A stretch of 42,744 nucleotides of DNA from Planctomycetaceae bacterium (GTDB lineage Bacteria; Planctomycetota; Planctomycetia; Pirellulales; Lacipirellulaceae): NCBI GenBank assembly GCA_002713555.1, contig PATG01000082.1, positions 33,138-75,881 of the forward strand, written 5' to 3'. The translations under genes were made by a program, and so were the position numbers. Of the stretch, positions 17,168 through 26,005 are shown one piece after another; position 1 is the first letter of the stretch; the number at the start of each line of letters is the position of its first letter. The notes under the pieces were generated by a model. It ran no database searches and was not told where the DNA came from. It saw nothing but the letters and a program-made list of their open reading frames with translations.

Positions 17168-18238
17168 ATGCATCAATCGGTATCCTACCCAGCGGATATT
17201 GAAATTGCCGGACGCCCTGTGGGCGCAAGACATCCCTGCTTTGTCATTGCTGAAGCGGGAGTGAATCACAATGGCAGCTTGGAGCGTGCTCTAGAATTAG
17301 TAGACTGTGCTGCTGAAGCAGGTGCTGATGCGGTAAAGTTTCAGACTTTTTCCGCAAGCCGATTAGTGACCTCAGAAGCAGCGCAAGCCGATTACCAGCG
17401 ACAGAACATGGGGCAAGAACTGTCGCAGCTCGAAATGCTTACACAGCTTGAACTTTCGGTTGAAGATCATGAAGCGCTCGTGGAACACTGTCGCAAGAGA
17501 GAGGTTCTTTTTCTTTCGACACCATTCGATATTAAGAGTGCGGATAGTCTCGACGATCTGCAGGTTGCCGCTTTTAAAATAGCATCCGGCGAAATTACCA
17601 ATTTACCATTGCTGGACCATATGGCTCGACTGGGACGACCTCTCATTATGTCAACTGGGATGAGCCGTTTGGGGGAAGTTGAAGAAGCCGTTCAGGCGAT
17701 ACAAGACGCAGGTAATAACAATCTGGCTTTACTGCATTGTGTCAGCAATTACCCTGCCGATGCTAAGGATGTGAACCTGCGTGCAATGCATACATTGCAG
17801 TCTGCATTTGGCAGGCCTGTAGGCTATTCCGACCACACACTAGGGATAGAGGTGGCCATGGGGTCGGTAGCGTTGGGTGCTTGTATTTTAGAAAAACACT
17901 TTACGCTCGATAGTACGCTTCCCGGTCCAGACCATCGAGCCTCTCTGGAACCTGATGCGTTGCAGCAACTAATTCAGGGAATTCGTACAGTGGAAGAGGC
18001 TCTAGGCGATGGTAGAAAAAAACCGGCTGCATGTGAATTCAATACGGCTGAAGTTGCACGAAAAAGTTTGGTATTGGCATCACCCACACCTGCTGGAACG
18101 ACGCTGACAGAGAATCTGATCGCAATTATGCGTCCAGGTACTGGCTTACCGCCAGCCATGAAACCTCACCTTCTGAATCGTCGAACCACTGAGGATTTGC
18201 CTGCCGGTCATCTTCTTCAATGGAGAGATGTTGCGTGA
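17168..18238 (+). CDS. neuB: N-acetylneuraminate/legionaminate synthase
   Basis: Condenses phosphoenolpyruvate with an N-acetyl-hexosamine to give a nonulosonic acid. The TIM-barrel motifs are complete: FVIAEAGVNHNGS, KFQTFSA, STPFD, HCVSNYPA, GYSDHTLG and EKHFTLD...GPDHRASLEP. A C-terminal antifreeze/SAF-like domain follows (about residues 295-350). The first in-frame ATG (17138) has no ribosome-binding site at a proper distance. The ATG at 17168 has GGAAGG eight bases upstream and gives 356 residues, close to the usual 340-350. Its last codons overlap the next gene by 4 bp. Confidence 0.95.
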   Translation: MHQSVSYPADIEIAGRPVGARHPCFVIAEAGVNHNGSLERALELVDCAAEAGADAVKFQTFSASRLVTSEAAQADYQRQNMGQELSQLEMLTQLELSVEDHEALVEHCRKREVLFLSTPFDIKSADSLDDLQVAAFKIASGEITNLPLLDHMARLGRPLIMSTGMSRLGEVEEAVQAIQDAGNNNLALLHCVSNYPADAKDVNLRAMHTLQSAFGRPVGYSDHTLGIEVAMGSVALGACILEKHFTLDSTLPGPDHRASLEPDALQQLIQGIRTVEEALGDGRKKPAACEFNTAEVARKSLVLASPTPAGTTLTENLIAIMRPGTGLPPAMKPHLLNRRTTEDLPAGHLLQWRDVA

Positions 18239-19419
18239 GAACTCTTTGTGCCGTAACTGTTGGACGCTCAGATTGGGGCATTTATCGGCCTGTTCTGCAA
18301 GCGATCGAACGAGATTCGCAACTTAAGTTGCATCTCATCGCCGGTGGGGCCCATTTGCTACTAGAGCACGGTTCCACTCTGGAAACGATCGAAGCAGACG
18401 GTTTTGAGGTGCATGATCAACTAGACATGTTGCTCTCCGACGACACACCTGTCGGGGTAGCAAAGTCCATGGGTTTAGGCACTCTCGGTTTTGCTGATCT
18501 TTATAATCGGATTCGGCCTGACATGTTGCTTTTACTGGGTGACCGTTTCGAAATGCATGCAGCTGCCGTGGCAGCCATTCCGTTTAAAATACCAATGGCT
18601 CATATACATGGTGGAGAGGTGAGCCAGGGTGCCATCGACGACTGCTTGCGACACGCGATCACAAAATACAGCCATTTGCATTTTCCTTCTACGGTTGAAA
18701 ATGCTCAGAGGATCATGCAACTGGGAGAGGAACCGTGGCGTATTACAGTAAGCGGTGCTCCGGCTCTCGATAATCTGGCAATCCATTCATTATTGAGCAA
18801 CGAGGAGTTGGCCAACCGTATCGGAATCCGATTGCCTGAGAAGCCGCTTTTGGTTTGTTACCATCCCGTGACACTCCAGTTTGAAAAGACCGAACAACAA
18901 GCTCAGGAACTGGTGGCGGCTCTTGATTTCTACAAGGGTCCGATTGTCGTAACCCGGCCCAATGCCGATGTTGGCAACCAGAGCATCGTGCGTATTTTCG
19001 AACAATTCTCTGCCACACGGTCCAATGTTCAGCTGGTTGATAATCTTGGCACGCAGGCCTTCTTTAGTTTGATGAACGAATCGTCAGCCATGGTTGGTAA
19101 TTCCTCCAGCGGTATTATTGAAGCCGCTTCATTTCATTTGCCCGTAGTCAATATAGGGCTGCGTCAGGGAGGCAGGGCCCAGTCGAATAATGTTATCAAC
19201 TGTGATTGCAACAGATTGGCAATTGAGGGAGCCATTCAACGGGCCATTTCAGAAGAGTTTTGTCAACATGTCAAACAAGTCGTCAATATTTACGGCGATG
19301 GGTCCGCCGCAGAGAAAATCGTAGCACGATTAAAGAGCGTAGCACTGAATGAACGTCTGATGGTTAAACAGTTTGTTGATGTTCTCCCAGAGTCCTTCGT
19401 ACCTTCCCAAGCTGCTTGA
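18235..19419 (+). CDS. neuC: UDP/GDP-N-acetylglucosamine 2-epimerase, hydrolysing (NeuC/LegG type)
   Basis: Releases a 2-epimerised free sugar from its nucleotide, supplying the substrate of the NeuB-type synthase. GT-B-like fold with VTVGRSDWGIYRPVL at the N-terminus, LLLGDRFEMHAAA, HIHGGEVSQGAIDD and GNSSSGIIEAASF near the C-terminus. All are hallmarks of the NeuC/LegG branch. An ATG at 18220 lies in the same frame, but GTG at 18235 overlaps the neuB stop (GTGA) and is preceded by GGAGAG at a good distance; it yields 394 residues. LegG in Campylobacter uses a GDP-linked 2,4-diamino sugar, which the neighbouring genes favour. The protein ends in Ala-Ala. Confidence 0.92.
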   Translation: MRTLCAVTVGRSDWGIYRPVLQAIERDSQLKLHLIAGGAHLLLEHGSTLETIEADGFEVHDQLDMLLSDDTPVGVAKSMGLGTLGFADLYNRIRPDMLLLLGDRFEMHAAAVAAIPFKIPMAHIHGGEVSQGAIDDCLRHAITKYSHLHFPSTVENAQRIMQLGEEPWRITVSGAPALDNLAIHSLLSNEELANRIGIRLPEKPLLVCYHPVTLQFEKTEQQAQELVAALDFYKGPIVVTRPNADVGNQSIVRIFEQFSATRSNVQLVDNLGTQAFFSLMNESSAMVGNSSSGIIEAASFHLPVVNIGLRQGGRAQSNNVINCDCNRLAIEGAIQRAISEEFCQHVKQVVNIYGDGSAAEKIVARLKSVALNERLMVKQFVDVLPESFVPSQAA

Positions 19420-19442
19420 AACAACGAGCTCTAAAAACAGCC

Positions 19443-20096
19443 ATGAAAAAAATAGTCCTCATTGGTGCAGGTGGACATGCTCGTGTTTTGATAGACACGT
19501 TGAGCGCAGACAAGACAGCTGAGGTGTGTGGGATACTCGACAACAATCGTGATTTATGGGGAATCGATATTCATGGTATTCCTGTTATAGGGGGTGACGA
19601 TTTTCTTCCAAAAGTCGGCTCACAAGGGGCAACGCATTTTGTCATTGCCATAGGTGGTGCAAAACAGGCTGCTTTGCGCCTTAAGCTTTACGAAATCGCT
19701 TTACAACACGGGCTGACCCCAGCATCTGTGCAGCATCCAAGTGCGATCATTTCACCCAGGATTAAGGTGGGTGAGGGGGTTCAGGCATTAGCACAGTGTG
19801 TGATAAATACGGGGGTAACACTTCAAGAAAATTCGATTGTTAATACGTCAGCAATTATTGAACACGACTGCTTTATAGAAGCACATGCCCACATTGCTCC
19901 ACGAGCATGCCTGGCAGGTGGCGTCCGGGTTGGAGAAGGGACGCATATTGGTCTGGGATCTATTGTGAAAGAGAACATAACAATTGGTAAACAAGTAGTT
20001 GTCGGTGCGGGTGCGGTCGTCTTAAACAATGTACCAGCACATAGCGTCGTGGTAGGAGTCCCTGCCAAACCAATCGTGCACAAGGAGGTAGCATGA
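19443..20096 (+). CDS. PglD/NeuD-like sugar acyltransferase
   Basis: A 217-residue left-handed beta-helix acetyltransferase. The N-terminal Rossmann-like part (KKIVLIGAGGHARVLIDTL) binds the nucleotide-sugar. Hexapeptide repeats follow from about residue 95 (VQHPSAIISPRIKVGEG onward) with the likely catalytic His in IIEHDC. In the legionaminic pathway the LegH step N-acetylates the 4-amino group, and this gene is the obvious candidate; O-acetylation of a finished sugar (NeuD-type) is the alternative. The open frame starts at a TTG overlapping the previous stop, but the ATG at 19443 fits the family N-terminus. It overlaps the next gene by 4 bp. Confidence 0.88.
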   Translation: MKKIVLIGAGGHARVLIDTLSADKTAEVCGILDNNRDLWGIDIHGIPVIGGDDFLPKVGSQGATHFVIAIGGAKQAALRLKLYEIALQHGLTPASVQHPSAIISPRIKVGEGVQALAQCVINTGVTLQENSIVNTSAIIEHDCFIEAHAHIAPRACLAGGVRVGEGTHIGLGSIVKENITIGKQVVVGAGAVVLNNVPAHSVVVGVPAKPIVHKEVA

Positions 20097-21151
20097 CCCA
20101 AGATATTGAACAACTTCAGGTGAATGCCCAGATGTCCTTGCGTGAAGTTATGGAATGCATTGATCTGGCAGGATTAGGCATAGCTCTTTTGGTGGATGAG
20201 CAGCAAAGGTTTATTCGTACCATTACTGATGGTGACCTGCGTCGGGTTATTCTGACAGGAGTTTCACTGGAGTCGGGTGTCGATGCCCTGCCCTGCCCTT
20301 CGAGTGGCTCCTCCTACACGGCTTCACAAGACACATCGCACGAAGAACAACTGGAGATTATGCTGGACGCGCAGGTGCGTCACTTGCCTCTCTTGGACAA
20401 GGAAGGGCGGGTAGTGGAACTTGCTTCCTGTGAAGAGTTTGTGCCACAAATGCCTATGCAGGCCGTCATCATGGCAGGTGGCTTTGGGACACGCTTAAGG
20501 CCCTTGACGGACGATACACCCAAGCCGATGCTACCAGTTGGTGGGAAGCCGTTGATGGAGCGCACAATCGAAGGTATGGAACGAGCGGGTATCAAGCGGA
20601 TCAACGTAACGACCCACTACATGCCTGAAAAGATCACGCGTTATTTTGGTAGTGGTAGTCGATATGGTGTGGAACTCAATTATGTTGCTGAAGATCAACC
20701 ACTAGGCACGGCAGGTGCGATTCGTCTGATGGATGAGATGGATGAGCCATTGCTGGTGATGAATGGTGACATACTGACTAACGTCGACTATAGATCCTTG
20801 TTGAAATATCATCAGCAGCATGATGCCTCCATGACCGTGGCGGTAAGGCAATATGATATTAAAGTCCCTTACGGAGTGGTCGAAGCTTCGGATGGACAGG
20901 TGCTTGGACTGAAAGAAAAACCGCAGTTGAACTTTTTAGTCAACGCAGGGATCTATTTGCTGGAACCCTCTGTGCGCAGGCATATTCCGCTGGGAAAACG
21001 TTACGATATGACCGAGCTGATTGAAACGCTACTTGAAAACAATGAAACGGTGGTCGGTTTTCCGATCATGGAGTATTGGTTAGATATTGGTAAACACGAT
21101 GACTTTCAAAAAGCGCAGCAAGACATTAGTTTGCGCAGGTGGGCCGCATGA
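20093..21151 (+). CDS. CBS-domain sugar nucleotidyltransferase (PtmE-like)
   Basis: Two CBS motifs in residues 1-120 (VDEQQRFIRTITDGDLRR and VRHLPLLDKEGRVV) are fused to a nucleotidyltransferase domain from residue 125 (VIMAGGFGTRLRPLT, KPMLPVGGKPL, VMNGDILTNVD). In Campylobacter PtmE has this architecture and makes the GDP-amino-sugar that feeds legionaminic acid synthesis. The same role here is inference from architecture and position. The CBS pair probably senses an adenine nucleotide or binds a regulator. Its start overlaps the previous stop (ATGA), and its own stop overlaps the next start. It ends in Ala-Ala. Confidence 0.88.
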   Translation: MTQDIEQLQVNAQMSLREVMECIDLAGLGIALLVDEQQRFIRTITDGDLRRVILTGVSLESGVDALPCPSSGSSYTASQDTSHEEQLEIMLDAQVRHLPLLDKEGRVVELASCEEFVPQMPMQAVIMAGGFGTRLRPLTDDTPKPMLPVGGKPLMERTIEGMERAGIKRINVTTHYMPEKITRYFGSGSRYGVELNYVAEDQPLGTAGAIRLMDEMDEPLLVMNGDILTNVDYRSLLKYHQQHDASMTVAVRQYDIKVPYGVVEASDGQVLGLKEKPQLNFLVNAGIYLLEPSVRRHIPLGKRYDMTELIETLLENNETVVGFPIMEYWLDIGKHDDFQKAQQDISLRRWAA

Positions 21152-22131
21152 GTTGGAATGGAAAAAAAGTACTGGTTACAGGTGCCGGTGGGTTCATCGG
21201 CAGCCACTTGACCGAAAAACTTACTGAAGCAGGGGCGGATGTGCGCGCTCTGGTGCATTACAACTCTGCAGGGCGGCAAGGTTGGTTGGACGAGTCGCCG
21301 CTTCAAGATGAGATGGAAATTATTGCTGGCGATATTACCGATGCAGGTTGTGTTATGCATCTTATGACCGACCGGGAAGTGGTCTTCCATCTGGCAGCAC
21401 TTATCGCAATTCCTTACTCATACATTGCTCCTGCGTCGTACGTGCAGACAAATGTGGTAGGCACGCTCAACGTGCTCGAAGCAGCCAAACGGCTTGAAAC
21501 ACAGCGGATCATCCATACCTCTACAAGTGAGGTCTATGGGACAGCACTCCAGGTACCCATTTCGGAATCGCATCCACTGCAAGGTCAGTCTCCTTATTCC
21601 GCCAGTAAGATAGGCGCCGATAAACTTGTTGAATCGTACCATTGTTCGTTTGATTTGCCTGTGGTGACTGTGCGGCCATTCAATACATTTGGTCCACGTC
21701 AATCTGCAAGAGCCGTGTTACCCACAATCATCACACAATGCCTTCAGGGCGATACGGTACGTTTGGGTAGTTTGACACCAACACGCGATTTAAATTTTGT
21801 TGCCAATACAGCTCAGGGTTTCATGCTGGCGGCCGAATCGGACAATGCAATAGGGCAAACGATTAATATAGGTTCGGGCGAAGAAATCAGCATTGGAGAT
21901 TTAGCGACAACCATTGCCCAACTTGTTGGCTGCGAGATGAATATTGAATGCGATACGCGCAGAGTCCGACCTGCTAAAAGTGAAGTTGAGCGATTGTTGG
22001 CGGACAATACGTTGGCAGCTAATCTGATTGGTTGGCATCCCGTGGTGAGTTTAGAAGAGGGATTGCTCGAAACGATTGACTGGTTTCGCAGCAATCTTGC
22101 TGGCTATCGGGCAGACGTTTACAACGTTTAA
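21148..22131 (+). CDS. NAD-dependent sugar 4,6-dehydratase (LegB-like)
   Basis: An extended short-chain dehydrogenase of 327 residues. The nucleotide loop is TGAGGFIGSHL (12-22 or so), and the active-site residues are STSEVYG and the tyrosine-lysine pair in YSASKIGADK. NVVGTLNVLEAAKR and RPFNTFGPRQS are typical of the LegB/FlmA type that converts a nucleotide-linked GlcNAc to the 4-keto-6-deoxy sugar. This is the entry step to legionaminic acid. The true start is the ATG at 21148, overlapping the previous stop by 4 bp; an in-frame GTG at 21139 is not used. A LegC aminotransferase, needed next, is not in the window. Confidence 0.9.
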   Translation: MSWNGKKVLVTGAGGFIGSHLTEKLTEAGADVRALVHYNSAGRQGWLDESPLQDEMEIIAGDITDAGCVMHLMTDREVVFHLAALIAIPYSYIAPASYVQTNVVGTLNVLEAAKRLETQRIIHTSTSEVYGTALQVPISESHPLQGQSPYSASKIGADKLVESYHCSFDLPVVTVRPFNTFGPRQSARAVLPTIITQCLQGDTVRLGSLTPTRDLNFVANTAQGFMLAAESDNAIGQTINIGSGEEISIGDLATTIAQLVGCEMNIECDTRRVRPAKSEVERLLADNTLAANLIGWHPVVSLEEGLLETIDWFRSNLAGYRADVYNV

Positions 22132-22808
22132 GGCTTATCCCGAGTTGCCGGATTTTTCTTTTCGAGTACTTCTCGAAGCTGATCGGCAGAGAATGGTTTG
22201 ATTAGATGGCCGTCCAGATCGTAAGCCTTTTTATCCTCGATGGCCATTGATCCAGTCATGCCAATTATTTGAAGTTGAGCTTCTGGATCATATTTTTCAG
22301 CTTGTTGTCGTAATTCTTTGGCTGCTGCAAAACCATCTTGTCCTACCGGTAAGTGATCAACAAGAACAGCTGCTATGGGTTGGCTTGTTAAAATGGGGAT
22401 TGATTCTTCGGTGGTAGCCACGGCCAGTGAGGTATAACCCAAGCTGCGCAGTAAGCCAATCATTGCCTCGCGTATCATTTCATCATCGTCGATGACCAAA
22501 ATGGTTTTACTGAGTAAGCTGCTTGAATGGCTGTCCGTGCTTTGGGGTTGTTGTGATGATATCAAAGGGTCTAATCATTGGAGTATGAGACGGTCCAATT
22601 CATGAGAGCTTACGGGCTTGACAATGAAATGTTCAATGCCGACTCGAAGAAGCTCGCCTTCATTGAGAAGGCCTGCAAATCCAGTCATCAATACTACGGG
22701 AATATCAGGTCTTTGCTCGCGTACAAGTCGCAGTAGCTCAATCCCACTCGTGCGGGGCATCGTCATATCAGAAATGACGATATCAAAAAGTTGGGGATCT
22801 GCTGAAAC
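22128..22808 (-). pseudogene. Broken protein with two receiver domains
   Basis: Two response-regulator receiver domains are visible in one reading frame. The upstream fragment (22575-22808) keeps only the second half of a receiver: LFDIVISDMTMPRTSG with the phospho-Asp, VVLMTGFAG, and the terminal lysine in IVKPVSSHELDRL. A TGA at 22575-22577 ends it. The same frame continues downstream as a full receiver of about 125 residues (ILVIDDDE, VLVDHLP, IKPFS). The second domain has no ATG and no ribosome-binding site; the first in-frame start is TTG at 22565. A further stop at 22809-22811 separates the upstream half-domain from other sequence. Most likely the remnant of a hybrid kinase or tandem-receiver protein. 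It overlaps the LegB-like gene by 4 bp, tail to tail. Confidence 0.7.
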
Positions 22809-23175
22809 TCAAGTCAGGACGCTGTTGAGCAAGGGCCAAACGCAATAAGATCGCATTGTGCTGCTCAAGTTCAGCGAGAGAAATATTCTCGGAATCAGAT
22901 CGTGTGGGTATTTGCAGATTTTGCTACAAAAGAAGGATTCTTATTCAATCCAGTTAAAAAACAAATTGCATGCAGCAGATTCACGATAAGTCCCGCGACA
23001 GGGGCTGCCGATAACAGGCTTCCCATGAATATCATCGCTCGTTTCTTCCGCCGGCACCCACTCCTGAGGTCGTAAAAGTATTTGAAACCAATTCGATGAT
23101 CCTTCATTGTGCCATTTCTGCTACATTGAACAAGTATCCCAGTCCAGGGTAGGGGTTGGGTCACCATCCGCGAAC

Positions 23176-23189
23176 GCCTATAAATAGGC
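23176..23189 (+). promoter_or_regulatory. Palindrome over the trpC ribosome-binding region
   Basis: GCCTAT-AA-ATAGGC (6-bp arms) ends three bases before the trpC ATG and includes the only AGG that could serve as a Shine-Dalgarno. It could be an RNA hairpin limiting translation or an operator for a repressor. No other signal separates these readings. Confidence 0.35.
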
Positions 23190-23191
23190 CC

Positions 23192-23989
23192 ATGCCTGAC
23201 ACTATTTTGGAAAAAATTGTTGCCCACAAGCAACAAGAAATCTCTGCTGCACGTCTTCGTATTCCGGAAACGGAACTCCGTGAGCAACTCGCAGAAGCCT
23301 GTCCGCCGAAAGATTTTTTCCAGGCATTGGTAATGCGTGAAGGGATTCAGCTAATTGCCGAAGTGAAGAAAGCAAGCCCCTCGGCAGGGTTGATCCGAGC
23401 AGATTTTGACCCTGTCCAAATTGCAAAGACTTATGCTCTCCACGGCGCTGCTTGTATTAGTGTGCTCACGGATGAGGCATTTTTTCAAGGGAGCCTGGAC
23501 TATCTGCGCCAGATAAGGGCAGCTGTGGAAATTCCGCTGATACGCAAGGACTTCATCATCGACAGCTATCAGCTCTTAGAGGCTCGTGCAGCAGGGGCGG
23601 ATGCCGTGCTTCTTATTGCCGAATGTCTCGATGACTGCAACTTGCGTAAATTGCATAACGAAGCGATTCAGCTGGGTTTGACTCCACTGGTAGAACTCTA
23701 CGACCCCAAAAATCTCTCTCGAGTCCTTGAAGCGGGAGCAACCCTTATTGGTGTGAACAATCGCAACCTGCATACCTTTGAAGTGGATCTTGAACATACA
23801 CTTCAGTTGAAAAAAGAAATACCAGACAACTGTGTGCTGGTTAGTGAGAGTGGTATTAAAAATCGCGAGGATGTAGATCGCTTGGAAGCAGAGGGAGTGG
23901 ATGCAATCTTAGTGGGCGAATCATTAATGCGTGAAGCGGATATTGGTGCCGCAGTAGAAACTCTCATAAAAAAAGAACTATCGAAATAG
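23192..23989 (+). CDS. trpC: Indole-3-glycerol phosphate synthase
   Basis: Closes the indole ring in tryptophan synthesis. The beta/alpha barrel motifs are all present: LIAEVKKASPSAG, IRKDFIIDSYQLLEARAAGADAVLL, VGVNNRNL (here IGVNNRNL), SESGI and VGESLM. The length of 265 residues is standard. I start at the ATG at 23192 (MPDTILEKIVAHK); the frame extends to a TTG at 23156, which is not convincing. It stands alone here, without other trp genes, as is common in planctomycetes. Just after the stop, TCGAAATA...TATTTTTCGA can form a weak hairpin. Confidence 0.95.
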   Translation: MPDTILEKIVAHKQQEISAARLRIPETELREQLAEACPPKDFFQALVMREGIQLIAEVKKASPSAGLIRADFDPVQIAKTYALHGAACISVLTDEAFFQGSLDYLRQIRAAVEIPLIRKDFIIDSYQLLEARAAGADAVLLIAECLDDCNLRKLHNEAIQLGLTPLVELYDPKNLSRVLEAGATLIGVNNRNLHTFEVDLEHTLQLKKEIPDNCVLVSESGIKNREDVDRLEAEGVDAILVGESLMREADIGAAVETLIKKELSK

Positions 23990-24056
23990 CTATTTTTCGA
24001 AGAGTTTTTCCACGGCATTTGACAACTCGAACAGTTTGCCAGGCAATCAACCGAAT

Positions 24057-24833
24057 CTATTTTCGAAAGCATCTACGGCTACTCAAAGTAACCAAAGCAG
24101 CAAATCCTGACAGTAAAATCCCCATAGGCTCAGGGACTTCAACAGGAATTTGTGAAAAGGTTTGATCGATCTGTGAAATAGTAGCTCGTGTCGCGATGTC
24201 GTTTTCGATAATAGAAAAAAGCTGAATGTCTTTGGACACGTGAAGCGTTTCGACAGGCCAAGGCAAAGGGTCTATCCAGGCAGGAACGGAAGGGCCATTC
24301 AGGTCACTTTGGGTACGAAGTTCGAGTGAGCCAAAGGAACCAGAAACCGTTTCCACAACTTCAGCAAAAGCATTCAGGACGTTTTCAGGTGGTTGCGATA
24401 AGGAAGGGTTTCCGCTGAGATGTACATCTGAAATGAGATACCGTTGGGGATCCATGACTCGAACATCAAAATTGAGGAGTGCATCGGACGATTGGTTGCC
24501 AGGATCAAAAAGATCCTTAAATCCGCCTTGAATTCTTATGCCATAATGACCATCAACTTGGATTCCAGTAATGTTGATCAGATCAGAAGTAGGCATATCT
24601 CCGGTAAACTGGTACATGAATCCACTGAAGATCTTGTCTCCTACAATAATTCCTGGATACTCCCCACCAGGTAGCAAATCAATCAATTCAAAGAAGTCGT
24701 TTGAATTGGGAATCAACTCACGATAGGCCGTGAGTTCTCCCGCTTGTATTGAAGTGAGTGGTAGGACGCTGTACGCGACAAGAAAACAAGTCGCTTGGAA
24801 TGCGGCTGAAGTTTTCGAGGCAAAATTAAGCAT
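24057..24833 (-). CDS. PEP-CTERM secreted protein
   Basis: A 258-residue exported protein. The signal peptide is residues 1-31 (hydrophobic core FLVAYSVLPLT). The body is beta-rich with no recognised enzyme motif. The last 26 residues are a PEP-CTERM sorting signal: VPEP at 233-236, a hydrophobic stretch (MGILLSGFAALVTL) and a basic end (RRCFRK). Such proteins are processed by an exosortase and usually linked to extracellular polysaccharide production. The exosortase gene is not in the window. It lies convergent to trpC. Confidence 0.88.
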   Translation of the reverse strand: MLNFASKTSAAFQATCFLVAYSVLPLTSIQAGELTAYRELIPNSNDFFELIDLLPGGEYPGIIVGDKIFSGFMYQFTGDMPTSDLINITGIQVDGHYGIRIQGGFKDLFDPGNQSSDALLNFDVRVMDPQRYLISDVHLSGNPSLSQPPENVLNAFAEVVETVSGSFGSLELRTQSDLNGPSVPAWIDPLPWPVETLHVSKDIQLFSIIENDIATRATISQIDQTFSQIPVEVPEPMGILLSGFAALVTLSSRRCFRK

Positions 24834-25015
24834 TTCAAGCTCTACTTTCTAAAACGATAATGTTTGTTCAGGTATTACAATCAACTTGAGCTCGTGCAGG
24901 CCATTTGCCCACAATTGTCTTTTGGTGTCAGCGAACGTGCGCTAACTGGCGATAGCAGACCTTGGGTCATTGCTCCTCGGGTCCATTTTTTCTTTATGAG
25001 GTAGCCTCAATTTCA

Positions 25016-25222
25016 CTACCAATTAATCCGTTTGTTCCCTCGTTGATGGATGCCTCCCTTGGTACTTTCCTTGCGACTTGCAATGGACTTTTTGCGGCGA
25101 GTCTTTCTGGACAAGTGTGTGCTGGCACGCTTGCCAAGACTCTTGCGAATAGGCCGGGACGATCCAGTTGTTCCGAATTCAGTTTCGCAATCGATGGCGT
25201 TCCCATTTAATTTTTTGTCCAT
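25016..25222 (-). CDS. Small very basic protein, GIHxR-W family member 1
   Basis: A 68-residue protein rich in Lys and Arg, with the core PIRKSLGKRASTH and the ending GGIHQRGNKRINW. It resembles the 59-residue protein at 26241-26420 in order of motifs: an acidic N-terminal patch, a PI[RK]xS...TH basic core, and a Gly-Ile-His-x-Arg...Trp C-terminus ending at the stop. The ATG at 25222 has GGGA about 7 bases upstream. No family I can name matches. High charge and a fixed C-terminus suggest binding to nucleic acid or ribosome, which is speculation. The homology to the second copy is the main reason to accept it as a gene. Confidence 0.6.
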   Translation of the reverse strand: MDKKLNGNAIDCETEFGTTGSSRPIRKSLGKRASTHLSRKTRRKKSIASRKESTKGGIHQRGNKRINW

Positions 25223-25353
25223 TGCTTTTTCCCGGTTTTGTTAAAAAATAAATGTTGTCACCCGAATACTTCATTCATGTATTGCAGTTGCCCGTTGAAG
25301 GAATCTGCTGCGCCAACTTTTTTCTTGGACAAATAAGAACTTCAAAGATCTGC

Positions 25354-25923
25354 TTATGTGCTGCGACTTTGGTGCGCCTGCGAGTCACTTTTTTTTGTCG
25401 CCGGCGAGTTGCTTTTTTGAGGCACTTGAGAGTTGCTTTCCAGATAGGTGCTTGCTTGGCGAGCCATCGCCTCGCGTGCTTCGCGAAAGACCAATTCCCA
25501 GCCATTTTGCTGACTGAGTTCCGGTAAATAACTCCACGCTCCAAGTTGTCGTGCCCAAACCTCATCGCTGGAATTACCGTCAGCTGTCGATATAACCAAC
25601 AAGGATTCACTGACTTCTTTTGTTCGTTCTGCAGCAAAACGAAGGCTGGAATAATTTGGGTTGGATGCTGGAGGCAAGTCCACGAGCGTTAGTGGAAACT
25701 TTTGCTGGAACACATTACGTAAAAACTGGGTTGACTCCGAGAAGGCAAGCGCATCCCAGGCTTCAACCTTGGCTGCAGCACGTAGCAGGCTAATGCGTTG
25801 CTCGGACCAGGAGGCAATCAAGCAACGCAATAAGCCCGGTGGTGCAGATTGGAGCTGTTTCATCCGACTTGCGCCGGAGGCCGTTTGTGTATGCTTCATG
25901 TGATGATGGGATGTTATTGCCAC
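25354..25923 (-). CDS. Receiver-like protein of unknown function
   Basis: A 189-residue protein. Residues 45-140 follow an alternating alpha/beta pattern reminiscent of a receiver domain (FPLTLVDLP, SLLVISTADGNSSDEVWARQLGAWSYLP), with an Asp in LVDLP where a phospho-acceptor would lie, but the usual N-terminal acidic pair and the conserved late lysine are absent or unclear. The tail is Ser/Lys/Gln-rich and disordered. The start is a GTG at 25923 behind AGGAG; later ATGs lack a ribosome-binding site. It lies between the two small basic genes on the same strand, so the three may form a unit. The receiver assignment is tentative. Confidence 0.6.
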   Translation of the reverse strand: MAITSHHHMKHTQTASGASRMKQLQSAPPGLLRCLIASWSEQRISLLRAAAKVEAWDALAFSESTQFLRNVFQQKFPLTLVDLPPASNPNYSSLRFAAERTKEVSESLLVISTADGNSSDEVWARQLGAWSYLPELSQQNGWELVFREAREAMARQASTYLESNSQVPQKSNSPATKKSDSQAHQSRST

Positions 25924-26005
25924 AATTATTTTCTCCTGGTAATAAATGCAACTTTTGGTTGCGATCTATGCAGCTCGCAGCTCTCCAGATGACCCCAGAG
26001 TGCAT

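Noticed and set aside
22575..22577. TGA between receiver domains as programmed readthrough or recoding
   Set aside because: The upstream half-domain is itself truncated by another stop, so gene decay explains it more simply.
22895..23287. 130-codon minus-strand ORF opposite trpC
   Set aside because: Antisense to the start of a clearly real trpC, no ribosome-binding site and no recognisable domain.
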